The notes: generated by a model not told the origin, from the letters alone. Shown: positions 27,559 to 38,055, numbered from the stretch's first letter. The stretch is DNA of 53,395 bases from Methylomicrobium sp. (GCA_018333785.1 JAGXSU010000027.1:1-53395); one strand, 5' to 3'. A program made the numbers and translations.

Positions 27559-27888
27559 TTATTTGAAATAATCCCAAGGATATTCCGGTTTCAAAATAGG
27601 ATTAAATCCAGCCGGGATAGGAAAAGGTGCGGTAATAAACTCATAAACGCCCACCAATTCACGCGTAACCGTCATTCCCAAGCCAATTGCCATTCCGACA
27701 GGAATACCGATAGGACCTTGCGCTTTGGCTTCTTTAACAATGTTACCCGGTATTTCGAGTACCCCACAGGTCATGCCGGCCAAACCTCTCGTGAATTTAT
27801 CAGCGGCTGTGCCTGCTGATGCCGGTGCAGTCATAAAAAACATGAACGCGGCAATGATTGCTGCGATGTATTGGATTTGTTTTGTCAT
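27559..27888 (-). CDS. exosortase-associated protein, TIGR04073-like
   Basis: 109 aa from the ATG at 27888, preceded by AGGGGGATCA; the longer upstream frame is unlikely because it would bury the signal peptide. The signal peptide covers about residues 1-25 (ending APASA). The mature part has KFTRGLAGMTCGVLEIPGNI, a glycine-rich hydrophobic stretch and the ending NPILKPEYPWDYFK, which resembles the TIGR04073 family found in genomes with exosortase/PEP-CTERM sorting. Function is unknown. The family link is from recall of the C-terminal motif, and fits the PEP-CTERM-like protein at 41167-41949. Confidence 0.75.
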   Translation of the reverse strand: MTKQIQYIAAIIAAFMFFMTAPASAGTAADKFTRGLAGMTCGVLEIPGNIVKEAKAQGPIGIPVGMAIGLGMTVTRELVGVYEFITAPFPIPAGFNPILKPEYPWDYFK

Positions 27889-28255
27889 TGATCCCCCTGT
27901 TAACGCCAAGATTAAAAGAAATTCCGCGAAATAAATTTCACGCAATTTCTGTCAATGTACTGTTAGTCTAATTATTGATTTATAAGCACTCAAAAGGCAT
28001 GCGTTTGACCCTGAAGCAAACTCATGTGCCGCCAATTATCTAAAAACTTGACGTATTCCGATTGTCAGCCCCAGAAAAATCGCCTCAGTGAATACAGGAT
28101 TTATTCTGAAATTAAAACGATAACACCGTGATAGCGGCAAGATCATATTGTTTAATCGGCATTTAGACAAGTTGTATCAAGCAGCAAAGCTGACGGGATT
28201 TTAAACGCGTCAATCTTGAAGACCGATCTCTAAGCAAATGAATTGAATTTTTCAT

Positions 28256-28282
28256 TAAAGTTTTTTAATGAGATGCCGATCA
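28256..28282 (+). promoter_or_regulatory. sigma-28 (FliA) promoter
   Basis: TAAAGTTT, 11 bases, then GCCGATCA, against the consensus TAAAGTTT-N11-GCCGATAA: 15 of 16 positions and exact spacing. It lies 36 bases upstream of the ATG at 28319. A transcript from it would start near 28289, which excludes an earlier ATG at 28268. This suggests the downstream gene belongs to the late flagellar/chemotaxis regulon. Confidence 0.75.
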
Positions 28283-28318
28283 CATAATCAACGTTGCATT
28301 CAATTCAATGGTGTCGTC

Positions 28319-29257
28319 ATGTTTAGTTCTTCATTAAATCCATCCTTTCCAAAATTTGATTTGACCGGATTCGGCCGCCCACACATGTCTCATCATGATC
28401 GGGAACGGCAAATTGACACTGAGCGGAGGCCGACGATTGCCAGGGAAAAGCTGCCTAAAGGGGACGAACTGACATTAGGCCAGCTAACTGCCGATGTTGA
28501 AAAAACCTACAAATCAAACTTGAGTGGAAGCAACCAACTGGAATCAGGCCCAAAAAGCACTTCGACTGATATGTCATTTCAGGGCATTGCCATGCAAACC
28601 AGCCGTTCCGCTCAGATACAAATAGAAACTCAGGAAGGCGATATTGTTACGGTCAACTTTAATCAGGCAGAATCAGCCAGCCGCAGTGCTTTTAATATGT
28701 CTCAAGACGGTTCAAGCATCAGCGGGTACGAGGAAAGTTATTCGTTTAGCAGCGACTTCACTATCAGTGTTGAAGGAGAGCTAAATGAAGAGGAACAAAA
28801 ATCATTAAAAGATTTGATGGAAAAAATGCATAAAGTCAGTCATGCCTTTTTTAACGGCAACGATAAGGCCGCCATGAAACATGCGATGAAACTTGGCTTT
28901 GACAATCAGCAAATTGCCGGATTTTCCATGGATCTTAACCGGCAAAAATCGGTACAAGCTGTAGCCGCTTATCAGCAAACCCTGACACCGGAACAAGCCG
29001 TCAATACCGATTTACTGACTCAAGCGAGTGATTTTCTGGATAAGGTCAAAACCATGCTGTCCGACGCCCAACAAAGCCTGCAAGCGATGTCTAAGCCGCA
29101 ACAGACCTTCAATGACTTGTTTGCGGAAATCGGCCTGTTATTGAATGACAATCCCGATGAAGTGGAAGCCAGCGAGGACAATCAAGTATTTACGGGCTTG
29201 GTTGACAACATCAGCCAAAGTGTTTTCGCGGACGAAATACAACAGCAAGCAGCCTGA
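28319..29257 (+). CDS. DUF5610-like protein under a sigma-28 promoter
   Basis: 312 aa from the ATG at 28319, chosen because the sigma-28 promoter lies over the earlier possible start. No signal peptide or membrane segment. The N-terminal part is polar and probably disordered. A beta-rich region (SAQIQIETQEGDIVTVNFNQ; SYSFSSDFTISVEGELNEEE) leads into a helical region (LKDLMEKMHKVSHAFFNGND; LGFDNQQIAGFSMDL; AVAAYQQT) and a long C-terminal helix. This resembles the DUF5610 family of uncharacterised gammaproteobacterial proteins. The promoter suggests a motility-linked role; nothing in the sequence reveals a mechanism. Confidence 0.75.
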   Translation: MFSSSLNPSFPKFDLTGFGRPHMSHHDRERQIDTERRPTIAREKLPKGDELTLGQLTADVEKTYKSNLSGSNQLESGPKSTSTDMSFQGIAMQTSRSAQIQIETQEGDIVTVNFNQAESASRSAFNMSQDGSSISGYEESYSFSSDFTISVEGELNEEEQKSLKDLMEKMHKVSHAFFNGNDKAAMKHAMKLGFDNQQIAGFSMDLNRQKSVQAVAAYQQTLTPEQAVNTDLLTQASDFLDKVKTMLSDAQQSLQAMSKPQQTFNDLFAEIGLLLNDNPDEVEASEDNQVFTGLVDNISQSVFADEIQQQAA

Positions 29258-29658
29258 ACCAAAGTTTATCCTCGCATTAAGAACAATCTCCGTTAAGAAA
29301 ATGTGCGATGGGTTTCATAGCGTGCCCATCGGTAGGCATTGATGGGCACGTCGTACCTCCTTTGCCCATCATACTCACTGCCGACGTTCTCATTATTCAG
29401 CTCGTTAAATTCATCATCTAACAAAAATTTATGTAATCCACATACCGCCGCCAATCGTCTTCATTACGAATATAAAGCGACCAAAACCATCGCTGCCTAA
29501 AGCACCGGAGGCACAGCGCAAGTCAGTAATGCTAAAGCTAAAGACACGGCATTGCAGTGTATTTTGAATAGATGAGTACTGAACCGCTTTAAAAATTAAC
29601 AGACTACACACCGCCTACGAATTTATAATGTGTGAACAATTCATTATGAGAGAGAACA
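29258..29658. other. intergenic with palindromic repeat
   Basis: No gene seen. A perfect inverted repeat CGTGCCCATC (29321-29330) / GATGGGCACG (29341-29350) is flanked by further GATGGG and CCCATC arms (about 29307 and 29365), forming a multi-arm palindrome of the dispersed intergenic type. It may stop transcription from the DUF5610-like gene. The rest is AT-rich and featureless. Confidence 0.5.
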
Positions 29659-30048
29659 ATGGAAATATTATTAATTGGGGCGGTTATTATGATTTTTGCA
29701 GTTTTAGCTTCGGCTTGGCTGATGACGTTTGCCAAATGGTTCCCAATCCAGGGTATTGATGGCGTTTTTTTAAAAGACTACAAAACCTTGATCAGGGCTC
29801 ATGTGGACTTTGTTTTAATGTCATTGTTTTGTCTGGCATTTTATGCGATCAAAATACCGCTACCTGCCCTGGCGTGTTGGTGTGTCGTGATTGGCGGAAT
29901 GACTAATCCCGGGGTATTTGTAATTGCTGCCTTTGATACTAACTTTTGGGATAAACCGGTCTGGAAAGTATACACAGCGCTGAGTTTTGCAATCACGACC
30001 ATTGGGTTTGTCTGGGTTGGCGCCACAATCCTCGCGTACGCCATTTAA
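29659..30048 (+). CDS. hypothetical membrane protein, four helices
   Basis: 129 aa with about four membrane segments (residues ~3-25, 50-68, 72-95 and 105-128). A conserved-looking amphipathic region KWFPIQGIDGVFLKDYKTLI lies between helices 1 and 2. GAGAGAA precedes the ATG. The arrangement resembles small YqhA/DUF-type membrane proteins, but no family could be named. It lies 28 bases upstream of tag on the same strand and may be co-transcribed with it; no functional link is apparent. Confidence 0.7.
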   Translation: MEILLIGAVIMIFAVLASAWLMTFAKWFPIQGIDGVFLKDYKTLIRAHVDFVLMSLFCLAFYAIKIPLPALACWCVVIGGMTNPGVFVIAAFDTNFWDKPVWKVYTALSFAITTIGFVWVGATILAYAI

Positions 30049-30076
30049 TCGACGCCTTGCCAGCTAAGCAGTGTAT

Positions 30077-30652
30077 ATGAATAGATGCAGCTGGGCGAGA
30101 GCCTCCGAATTGGAAATGCATTATCACGACCATGAATGGGGAGTCCCTGTTCACGATGATCGCATTTTATTTGAATTTTTAATTTTAGAGGGGGCACAAG
30201 CCGGTCTCAGCTGGTCAACCATTCTGAAAAAACGCGACGGCTACCGTACCGCGTTTGATGATTTTGACGCAGAACAGATTGCCGCTTACGACACCGATAA
30301 AGTTGCCGCTCTGCTGGCTAACCCGGCAATCATTCGCAATCGGCTCAAAATAAATTCCGCAATCACCAATGCCCGGGCTTTTTTAGAAGTCCAGGCAAAA
30401 TACGGGCGTTTTGATCGATTTATTTGGCAATTTACCGACGGTAAAACGTTACACAATCACTGGCAAACTGCCGCTGAAGTTCCAGCTTATACTTCTGTTT
30501 CAGACGCAATGAGCAAGACTTTGAAAAAGCAGGGGTTTAAATTTACAGGCACCACGATTTGTTATGCCTTTATGCAGGCGGTGGGCATGGTCAACGATCA
30601 TACGGTCGATTGTTTCCGGCATGATGCCGTCAAAAAGCTGGGGAGCTTGTAA
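30077..30652 (+). CDS. tag: DNA-3-methyladenine glycosylase I
   Basis: 191 aa from the ATG at 30077; a GTG two codons upstream is the alternative. Removes 3-methyladenine from alkylated DNA. It starts MNRCSWARASELEMHYHDHEW, close to the E. coli Tag N-terminus. The zinc ligands are present: Cys4, the His in YHDHEWGVP, and the His and Cys in VNDHTVDCFRH. Helix-hairpin region ILEGAQAGLSWSTILKKRDG carries the catalytic-site aromatic and acidic residues. A strong bidirectional terminator follows. Confidence 0.95.
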   Translation: MNRCSWARASELEMHYHDHEWGVPVHDDRILFEFLILEGAQAGLSWSTILKKRDGYRTAFDDFDAEQIAAYDTDKVAALLANPAIIRNRLKINSAITNARAFLEVQAKYGRFDRFIWQFTDGKTLHNHWQTAAEVPAYTSVSDAMSKTLKKQGFKFTGTTICYAFMQAVGMVNDHTVDCFRHDAVKKLGSL

Positions 30653-30654
30653 AC

Positions 30655-30694
30655 AAGAAACCCCTGGCTCGACACTGTCGAGCCAGGGGTTTTA
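30655..30694. terminator. bidirectional terminator between tag and rpoH
   Basis: A 14-bp perfect stem CCCCTGGCTCGACA (30661-30674) / TGTCGAGCCAGGGG (30676-30689) flanked by AAA on the left and TTTT on the right. It serves the convergent tag (plus) and rpoH (minus) genes. Confidence 0.92.
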
Positions 30695-30715
30695 GGGGGT
30701 ATGATTGGCTTTGTT

Positions 30716-31579
30716 CTAAGCGGCCAACACAAAGGCAGCCTTGAGTTTGTTCATTGCATTTTTTTCCAGTTGCCTGATTCTTTCAGCCGACACGTTATAA
30801 CGCCCGGCCAACTCATGCAAGGTCGCTTTTTCTTCAGCTAACCAGCGGCTGTTAAGTATATCCAGACTGCGTTCATCAAGGTCAGCCATGGCCTGAGACA
30901 ATTTATCTTCCTCATGATCCTGCCACTCGGCATTTTCCAGCAAAGTCGACGGATCTGCGTTGTGTTGTTCAAGAAAACTGATGGGCGCCGAATAGTTTTC
31001 GTCGCTGGAATCGTCATGCGGCATATCTAATGCGACATCGTTGCTATCCAAACGCTTTTCCATTTCGTAGACGGTCTTTAAATCAACACCCAAATCTTTA
31101 GCCACTGCTTTGGCTTCTTCATTGGAGAGCCAACCCAAACGTTCTTTTGATTTGCGCAGATTAAAAAACAGCTTGCGTTGCGCTTTGGTGGTCGCCACTT
31201 TAACGATGCGCCAATTTTTGATCACGAATTCATGAATTTCCGCACGAATCCAGTGCACGGCAAAGGATACCAATCTGACCCCCACATCCGGATCAAAGCG
31301 TTTGACCGCTTTCATCAAACCGACATTACCTTCCTGAATGATATCGGGCAGCGGTAAACCATAGCCACTATAGCCTCGGGCGACATGAACGACGAATCTT
31401 AGATTGTATAAAACGAGCTCACGCGCGGCTTCAAGATCGCCGTTATCTCTGTAACGCAAGGCCAATTCCCGCTCATATTCAGGCGTCAATATCGGCATTT
31501 GACTGACAGCATTGAGATAAGAATCAAAAGACCCAACGGATAAGTTCGTTGGCAATGTGATTGCTAATGCGTTGCTCAT
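30716..31579 (-). CDS. rpoH: RNA polymerase heat-shock sigma factor RpoH (sigma-32)
   Basis: 287 aa, normal length. Sigma-70 family with region 2 ([40 protein letters not shown] and [20 protein letters not shown]). The RpoH-box segment is [13 protein letters not shown], and region 4.2 is the helix-turn-helix [20 protein letters not shown]. It directs transcription of chaperone and protease genes. In E. coli it follows ftsYEX; here it stands alone, bounded by a terminator and a CIRCE element. A strong GAGGGG Shine-Dalgarno precedes the ATG. HrcA control is predicted in addition to the usual DnaK/FtsH control of the protein. Confidence 0.97.
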   Translation of the reverse strand: MSNALAITLPTNLSVGSFDSYLNAVSQMPILTPEYERELALRYRDNGDLEAARELVLYNLRFVVHVARGYSGYGLPLPDIIQEGNVGLMKAVKRFDPDVGVRLVSFAVHWIRAEIHEFVIKNWRIVKVATTKAQRKLFFNLRKSKERLGWLSNEEAKAVAKDLGVDLKTVYEMEKRLDSNDVALDMPHDDSSDENYSAPISFLEQHNADPSTLLENAEWQDHEEDKLSQAMADLDERSLDILNSRWLAEEKATLHELAGRYNVSAERIRQLEKNAMNKLKAAFVLAA

Positions 31580-31610
31580 GATTTCCCCTCTAAATTGGTT
31601 TGCAAGAATT

Positions 31611-31637
31611 TTAGCACTCGATACAAATGAGTGCTAA
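31611..31637 (-). promoter_or_regulatory. CIRCE operator (HrcA site) upstream of rpoH
   Basis: A perfect CIRCE inverted repeat, TTAGCACTC-N9-GAGTGCTAA, 32 bases upstream of the rpoH ATG. Read on the minus strand, a plausible core promoter TTAGCA-N18-TAAAAT is formed by and overlaps the operator, the arrangement typical of HrcA-repressed promoters. HrcA binding here would repress sigma-32 synthesis until heat stress. hrcA itself is not in the window. Confidence 0.92.
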
Positions 31638-31743
31638 TAATTTATTGCAGTAGGCCCATTTTGAGAAAAAAAGTTCCCGGACGGCTTGAACATCGAACGG
31701 AAAAAATCTCAAGCCAGACTTTTCATCAGGAAAACTGGACTTG

Positions 31744-32292
31744 TTATTGAAGAAGACCCCTTATCGATTTTTTCAGTGATTGCACCGTAGCACCAACTCG
31801 TTGCTTGAACTCGCTGAGACTGACTTTTAACCACGCTTTAAAGCGGTTTACCGTGGCGACAATACGTTGGTGAAATTGACTGGCTTTGATGCAGTCAATA
31901 AAGTAATCAAGGCGCTCATAGCTGAACTTAAACCAGGCAAACGCCATTAATATCTCTTTGGAAACACGAAATAACCAGAACGTGAAAGCAGCGATTGGCA
32001 GCTTGGCAATGTACAAGGCGATACCGGCGATAGGGTTTCCTTGTGCTATCAGACTTAAAGCCAGAATACTCAGACCTTCAACCAGAACGAACAAAATTAA
32101 AAATAAAATCAGCAGCGCCAGCGGCTCAAGGCTTTTTACCTTGATTTCTAGCGCAGACAGCAGTTTGAGGCCGCGCAGATACTGATAAACAGGCTTTGCA
32201 ACCAGATCCCAAACCAGCTCCTCAAATATCACATAGAGCAAAATCCAGAATGCCAGAATTAAGTCGCTCAGTTTTTTCAGAACTTTTTTCAT
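31744..32292 (-). CDS. hypothetical membrane protein
   Basis: 182 aa, basic. Membrane segments at about residues 10-28, 57-80 and 85-108. The C-terminal ~60 residues are amphipathic and Lys/Arg-rich (HQRIVATVNRFKAWLKVSLS and FKQRVGATVQSLKKSIRGLL), suggesting membrane-surface helices. The N-terminal FWILLYVIFEELVWDLVAKP matches a type of small bacterial membrane protein of unknown function. No operon partner. A family 2 repeat lies immediately upstream. Confidence 0.75.
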   Translation of the reverse strand: MKKVLKKLSDLILAFWILLYVIFEELVWDLVAKPVYQYLRGLKLLSALEIKVKSLEPLALLILFLILFVLVEGLSILALSLIAQGNPIAGIALYIAKLPIAAFTFWLFRVSKEILMAFAWFKFSYERLDYFIDCIKASQFHQRIVATVNRFKAWLKVSLSEFKQRVGATVQSLKKSIRGLLQ

Positions 32293-32319
32293 GATCTATT
32301 TACCGGCTATGGCTTAAAA

Positions 32320-32443
32320 GGTGTAGGCGTTTGATTTCAAAGGATGCATCAATACCTCCCTGTAGTTCTCTGCAACATGCTTGTTACAGAAGCCTTTTCA
32401 ATTAACCACTTACACCCGCTATTCCAAGTGGGCGAGTAGTTAC
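32320..32443 (-). mobile_element. MITE-like element family 2, copy 2, at the 3' end of mtaB
   Basis: Inverse copy of 25232-25330: imperfect terminal repeats GGGTGTAAGTGGTTAATT and AATCAAACGCCTACACC (read on the minus strand) with the same internal CTACAGGG and TTGATGCATCCTTTGAAATC. On the mtaB side it extends through GTAACTACTCGCCCACTT to base 32443, the last base of the mtaB TAG stop. Both copies thus begin at a gene's stop codon. No coding capacity. Confidence 0.7.
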
Positions 32444-33732
32444 TATAAGAGAAGCCTTCCTGCTATGAAGTCTTCATTTGCTTCCTGTAAAACGGTATCA
32501 ATAATGCGGTTTTCAAGAAGTTGCTCAGTTCCCACTTGACATGCAACGCGCATGTAGTTGGGCGAATAGCCGAACACTCTTTTGCTGCCATCACCCAAAT
32601 CCTCACTGTAACCTTCCCAAAGCACTTGTGCAGTCTTACCCTGATTGGCTGAATAAAACGCCGCTTTCAGCTCACTGGCCAGACCATGCAATTGCTGACT
32701 GCGCAGCTTCTTGACCTCAGTTGGCACTGGATTGGGTAAGGTAGCGGCCTTGGTACCCTCGCGCTTTGAATATGTAAAAATATGGATATGACCGAAACCG
32801 GTTTGCCTGATAAATTCGAAGCTCTCTTCCCACTCCTGCTCGGTTTCGCCGGGAAACCCTACAATGATATCAGTAGTGATATTAAAATCAGGCACTTGAT
32901 CTCTTAACCGTTTTACAATTGCGGCAAATTCCTCGGTTTTACAGCGTCTGGCCATTCTTCTTAGGACCGTATCAGAACCACTTTGCAGGGGCAGATGCAA
33001 ATGCGGCATGACCCGTGGATTTTTAAACAGTTCGAAAAATTCTTCAGACAATTCCCAAGGTTCCAGTGAACCCAAACGAAGACGCTGAACGTCAGTTTCC
33101 GCCAGAACCGTATTGATCAGCTCAACCAAATCGGTACCGCGATCGTGGCCATAGCCACCCAGGTGGACGCCGGTCAAGACAATTTCCTGAATATTTTGGC
33201 GGGTCAGATTGTTGATTTCTTCCAGCACATCGGCGATCGGACGACTGCTCTCCTCGCCTCTGGCGACGGTAACGATGCAAAATGTGCAACGGTACCGGCA
33301 ACCGTCCTGTACCTTGATAAACGCCCGTTGCCTGCCGCGCGCAAACAGCGACATTTCTCCGGGTTCTGCCGACATCACCGGCATACTGTCCATGTTCAAT
33401 TCAGCCAGCGTTTTTTCAACCAACTGGTCTTTGTCCTGATTGCCGATTACCAGATCCACCCCCATCAGTTCTTCCGCTTCTTCACGGTTCAAACTGGCAT
33501 AACAGCCGCTAACGACCAGTTTTGCGGTGGGATTATCACGGTGGATGCGACGGATCAGATTGCGCGATTTACGTGCGGCATCCTGGGTGACGGCACAGGA
33601 ATTGATGACGATCAAATCGGCTGCTTCGGCTTGGCGGGTTACTTGATGACCCGTCTTTTGAAAGCCTTGCGCCCAGGATTCCAGCTCGGCTTCGTTCAAG
33701 CGGCAACCGAGTGTTTTGAGATGAACTAACAT
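32443..33732 (-). CDS. mtaB: tRNA t6A37 methylthiotransferase MtaB
   Basis: 429 aa from the ATG at 33732, which overlaps the stop of the upstream gene (TAATG); a longer frame reads into that gene. Radical-SAM methylthiotransferase that converts t6A37 to ms2t6A in ANN-decoding tRNAs. N-terminal UPF0004 domain with three cluster cysteines (TLGCRLNEAE, INSCAVTQDAARKSR, VSGCYA). Radical-SAM CxxxCxxC is in QDGCRYRCTFCIVTVARGEE. The C-terminal TRAM-like region ends the protein. Other motifs are GVHLGGYGHD and LPLQSGSDTVLRRM. It resembles MtaB more than MiaB or RimO. Confidence 0.92.
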   Translation of the reverse strand: MLVHLKTLGCRLNEAELESWAQGFQKTGHQVTRQAEAADLIVINSCAVTQDAARKSRNLIRRIHRDNPTAKLVVSGCYASLNREEAEELMGVDLVIGNQDKDQLVEKTLAELNMDSMPVMSAEPGEMSLFARGRQRAFIKVQDGCRYRCTFCIVTVARGEESSRPIADVLEEINNLTRQNIQEIVLTGVHLGGYGHDRGTDLVELINTVLAETDVQRLRLGSLEPWELSEEFFELFKNPRVMPHLHLPLQSGSDTVLRRMARRCKTEEFAAIVKRLRDQVPDFNITTDIIVGFPGETEQEWEESFEFIRQTGFGHIHIFTYSKREGTKAATLPNPVPTEVKKLRSQQLHGLASELKAAFYSANQGKTAQVLWEGYSEDLGDGSKRVFGYSPNYMRVACQVGTEQLLENRIIDTVLQEANEDFIAGRLLL

Positions 33733-34961
33733 TATGCAAAAAACCAATAAGCAACAAAAATTGAGGCGACTAAGCCTGCGAAGTCGGCAATTATCCCACA
33801 AGCCGCCGCATGACGAATATGTTTGATGCCGACCGCGCCAAAATAAACCGCCAGCACATAAAACGTCGTTTCGGTACTGCCTTGCATGATACAGGACAAG
33901 CGACCGGCAAATGAGTCGGCGCCCAGCGTTTGCATGGTGTCAATCATCATGGCACGGGAACCGCTGCCACTGAAAGGCTTCATTAAACCGGTAGGCAACG
34001 CATCGACGAAACGATCATCCAAAGCCCATAAGCGTACAACAAACTTTACGCCATCCGCTATCCATTCCAGTGCCCCGCTGGCGCGAAATACGCCAATAGC
34101 CACCAGCATGGCCACCAGATAAGGAATAATGCCTACCGCAATATGAAACCCTTCTTTGGCGCCTTCAATAAAAGCACTGTAGACATCGACTCGCCGGTAA
34201 ACCGCGCCAGCAATAAACGCAATGATTAAAGAAAATACCGTCACGTTGCTGAGCAATGACGATTGAGCCAGCATTTGCGCCTGTTCAAGCCGGAAAAAAT
34301 AGGCTGAAAGCAAGCCCACAAACACGGTAAATCCACCCAGATAAGCCAAAATGACTTTATCGAATATATTAATTTTCTGAATCGCGGCAACGGCTAAAAA
34401 ACCTATCAAGGTTGAAAAATAGGTCGCTATCAGAATAGGGATGAATACATCGGTTGGATTGGCCGCGCCGAGTTGAGCGCGGTAAGTAAAAATGGTGACC
34501 GGAAACAAGGTTACGGCAGAGGTGTTTATCACCAAAAAAATGATTTGCGCATTGCTTGCCGTATCGGGATTAGGGTTTAACGTTTGCAATTCATGCATGG
34601 CTTTGATGCCCAACGGCGTCGCGGCATTATCAAGCCCCAGGGCATTAGCCGAAAGATTCATGATCATAGCGCCCAATGCCGGATGGTTATCCGGTATTTC
34701 GGGCATCAGCTTTCGAAACAGCGGCGTCAGCCCCTGGGTGATTAATTGTATAAAGCCGCTCTGCTCCCCTATCTTCATGATGCCTAACCACAAGGTAAGC
34801 ACACCGGTAAGCCCTAACGCAATTTCGAATGCCGCTTTGGACTGACTGAACAATGACGCCATGATGGCAGCGAAAACAGTGTCATCGCCACCCAAATAAA
34901 ACCGGATCAACGCGGCAATAAAAGAAATGAAAAAAAAACTAACCCAGATGAGGTTAAGCAC
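33732..34961 (-). CDS. nucleoside-recognition (Gate) domain membrane protein, SpmA-SpmB fusion
   Basis: 409 aa, about ten membrane helices. The N-terminal half resembles SpmA (LWLGIMKIGEQSGFI; MIMNLSANALGLDNAATPLG) and the C-terminal half SpmB (GAKEGFHIAVGIIPYLVAML; GSGSRAMMIDTMQTLGADS; IMQGSTETTFYVLAVYFGAV), the two being separate genes in Bacillus. Gate-domain proteins are thought to be transporters, possibly of nucleosides or peptides; the substrate is unknown. The GTG start at 34961 has only a weak ribosome-binding site. Its stop overlaps the mtaB start, so the two are translationally coupled. Confidence 0.87.
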   Translation of the reverse strand: MLNLIWVSFFFISFIAALIRFYLGGDDTVFAAIMASLFSQSKAAFEIALGLTGVLTLWLGIMKIGEQSGFIQLITQGLTPLFRKLMPEIPDNHPALGAMIMNLSANALGLDNAATPLGIKAMHELQTLNPNPDTASNAQIIFLVINTSAVTLFPVTIFTYRAQLGAANPTDVFIPILIATYFSTLIGFLAVAAIQKINIFDKVILAYLGGFTVFVGLLSAYFFRLEQAQMLAQSSLLSNVTVFSLIIAFIAGAVYRRVDVYSAFIEGAKEGFHIAVGIIPYLVAMLVAIGVFRASGALEWIADGVKFVVRLWALDDRFVDALPTGLMKPFSGSGSRAMMIDTMQTLGADSFAGRLSCIMQGSTETTFYVLAVYFGAVGIKHIRHAAACGIIADFAGLVASIFVAYWFFA

Positions 34962-35039
34962 TGCGCTTAGCGGCGTGGCGAAAGACAGCTTCTCTGAATA
35001 TCCTTTTTCAGAGAAATTGAGGTATCAGTGGACTCCAAC

Positions 35040-36407
<1,368 letters not shown>

Positions 36408-36466
36408 TTACGTCCGGAAAAGATTTTAAAAAGTATTAGAGTGTCCGAATTCGTCAGCTGACAAAC

Positions 36467-37603
36467 TCAGGACAAAGGGAATGTATCGGCTTTATCAACG
36501 CTTATCTCATGATCCGTATTAGCTCTCGATTCTATAATGCCGCCACCCAGACACGTTTCGCCCTCATAAAAAACCACCGACTGCCCCGGCGTTATGGCCC
36601 TTTGAGGCTGGTCAAATTGAACCTGATAGCGATCGTCACTCAGCAGTGTTACCAGGCAATCCTGGTCGGCTTGACGATAACGGGTTTTGGCTCGGCATTT
36701 TAAGGATCCAGCCAAAGGTATGTTGCTGCACCAATCCATTTTGGTTGCCACCAGCGTATTATGCAGCATTAACGGATGATCGTGACCCTGACCGACAATC
36801 AAAACATTATTCGTGAGATCTTTTTCCAGGACATACCAGGGTTCGTCCGGCGCATCTTTTACACCGCCAATCCCCAAACCCTGACGCTGGCCCAGCGTGT
36901 AATACATCAGCCCTTGGTGTTTGGCGATGAATTTGCCGTCAGGTGTGCGCATGTCACCCGGCTGGGTCGGCAAATAGCGCTGCAGAAATTCCTTGAATTT
37001 ACGTTCGCCAATAAAACAAATCCCGGTACTGTCTTTCTTTTTTGCGTTATCGAAGCCGGCTTTTATAGCCATGGCCCGTATTTCGGGTTTATGAAGATGA
37101 CCGATGGGAAACAGCGTTCTGGCCAGTTGAGGCTGCCCCAAAGTATAAAGAAAATAGCTCTGCTCTTTGTTGGGATCCAGGCCTTTCAGCAGATAGTAGC
37201 GGCCGTTGTGCTCGGACACTCTCGCATAATGACCTGTCGCAATGTAATCGGCGCCCAAATCATCCAGCGCATAATCCAGAAAGGCTTTAAACTTGACATG
37301 CTTGTTACACAGGATATCAGGATTAGGGGTGCGTCCGGCTTCAAACTCGGATAAAAACACTTCGAATACTTCGTCCCAATATTCACTGGCAAAATTGACC
37401 GTTTTAAGAGAAATACCCAGCTTATCGCAGACTTGTTGAGCGTCAGCCAAATCCTCCATCGCGGTGCAGTATTCGGTGCCATCGTCCTCTTCCCAGTTCT
37501 TCATGAACAAGCCGGTCACATCATAGCCTTGTTCAAGCAGGATGAGCGCAGTCACTGAGGAATCGACCCCTCCAGACATGCCGACGATAATTTTCTTGCT
37601 CAT
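36467..37603 (-). CDS. mnmA: tRNA-specific 2-thiouridylase MnmA
   Basis: 378 aa. Forms s2U34 in Lys, Glu and Gln tRNAs. PP-loop [15 protein letters not shown] at the N-terminus, catalytic Cys in [15 protein letters not shown] (about residue 99) and second Cys in [20 protein letters not shown] (about 195), the pair that forms the persulphide intermediate. The C-terminal beta-barrel domain is present. The start overlaps the nudJ stop by four bases (ATGA). Confidence 0.97.
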   Translation of the reverse strand: MSKKIIVGMSGGVDSSVTALILLEQGYDVTGLFMKNWEEDDGTEYCTAMEDLADAQQVCDKLGISLKTVNFASEYWDEVFEVFLSEFEAGRTPNPDILCNKHVKFKAFLDYALDDLGADYIATGHYARVSEHNGRYYLLKGLDPNKEQSYFLYTLGQPQLARTLFPIGHLHKPEIRAMAIKAGFDNAKKKDSTGICFIGERKFKEFLQRYLPTQPGDMRTPDGKFIAKHQGLMYYTLGQRQGLGIGGVKDAPDEPWYVLEKDLTNNVLIVGQGHDHPLMLHNTLVATKMDWCSNIPLAGSLKCRAKTRYRQADQDCLVTLLSDDRYQVQFDQPQRAITPGQSVVFYEGETCLGGGIIESRANTDHEISVDKADTFPLS

Positions 37604-38055
37604 AAATCCAGATCTAGAAAGTTTTGTGTTATAGATAAGGGGAATTTTTGACCCTTGAGATACTCATTGATACAAATCATCACCAAAGGACTTCGCAACC
37701 GGCCCAACTTTTCAAGTTCAGGCTTAGTCAGCCAATGCGTCGCAACAATTCCGTCATCCAGGATCACAGAAGGATCAAAAGAATGAACTTTACCTGAAAA
37801 ACACACTCGCAAAAATGTCGGATAATCAGAATTTCTGCTCCACAATTGAACTGCAACCAGATTTTCCGGCTCAAACAGCCAACCGGTCTCCTCATGGACT
37901 TCACGTTTGACAGCGGTGAGTAAATCTTCACCTTTTTCCAAGTGGCCAGCCGGTTGATTAAATGCCAGCCCTTTTGAGGTTTCCTCCTCAACCAGAAGAA
38001 AGCGATTATCTTCTTCTACGATTGCGGCAACAGTAACATGGGGTTTCCAAACCAT
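37600..38055 (-). CDS. nudJ: Nudix hydrolase, NudJ type
   Basis: 151 aa. Nudix box present: [20 protein letters not shown] followed by TGW, with all conserved Gly, Glu and Arg residues. The N-terminus [20 protein letters not shown] matches NudJ (phosphatase nudJ, acting on HMP-PP and nucleoside di- and triphosphates in E. coli). The nudJ-mnmA order with translational coupling is the same as in E. coli, which supports the name. Its promoter region (38056-38194) is shared with the divergent clpS. Confidence 0.9.
   Translation of the reverse strand: MVWKPHVTVAAIVEEDNRFLLVEEETSKGLAFNQPAGHLEKGEDLLTAVKREVHEETGWLFEPENLVAVQLWSRNSDYPTFLRVCFSGKVHSFDPSVILDDGIVATHWLTKPELEKLGRLRSPLVMICINEYLKGQKFPLSITQNFLDLDL

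Noticed and set aside
33145-33729. 194-aa plus-strand frame opposite mtaB
   Set aside because: Antisense shadow; the opposite strand has unambiguous radical-SAM motifs.
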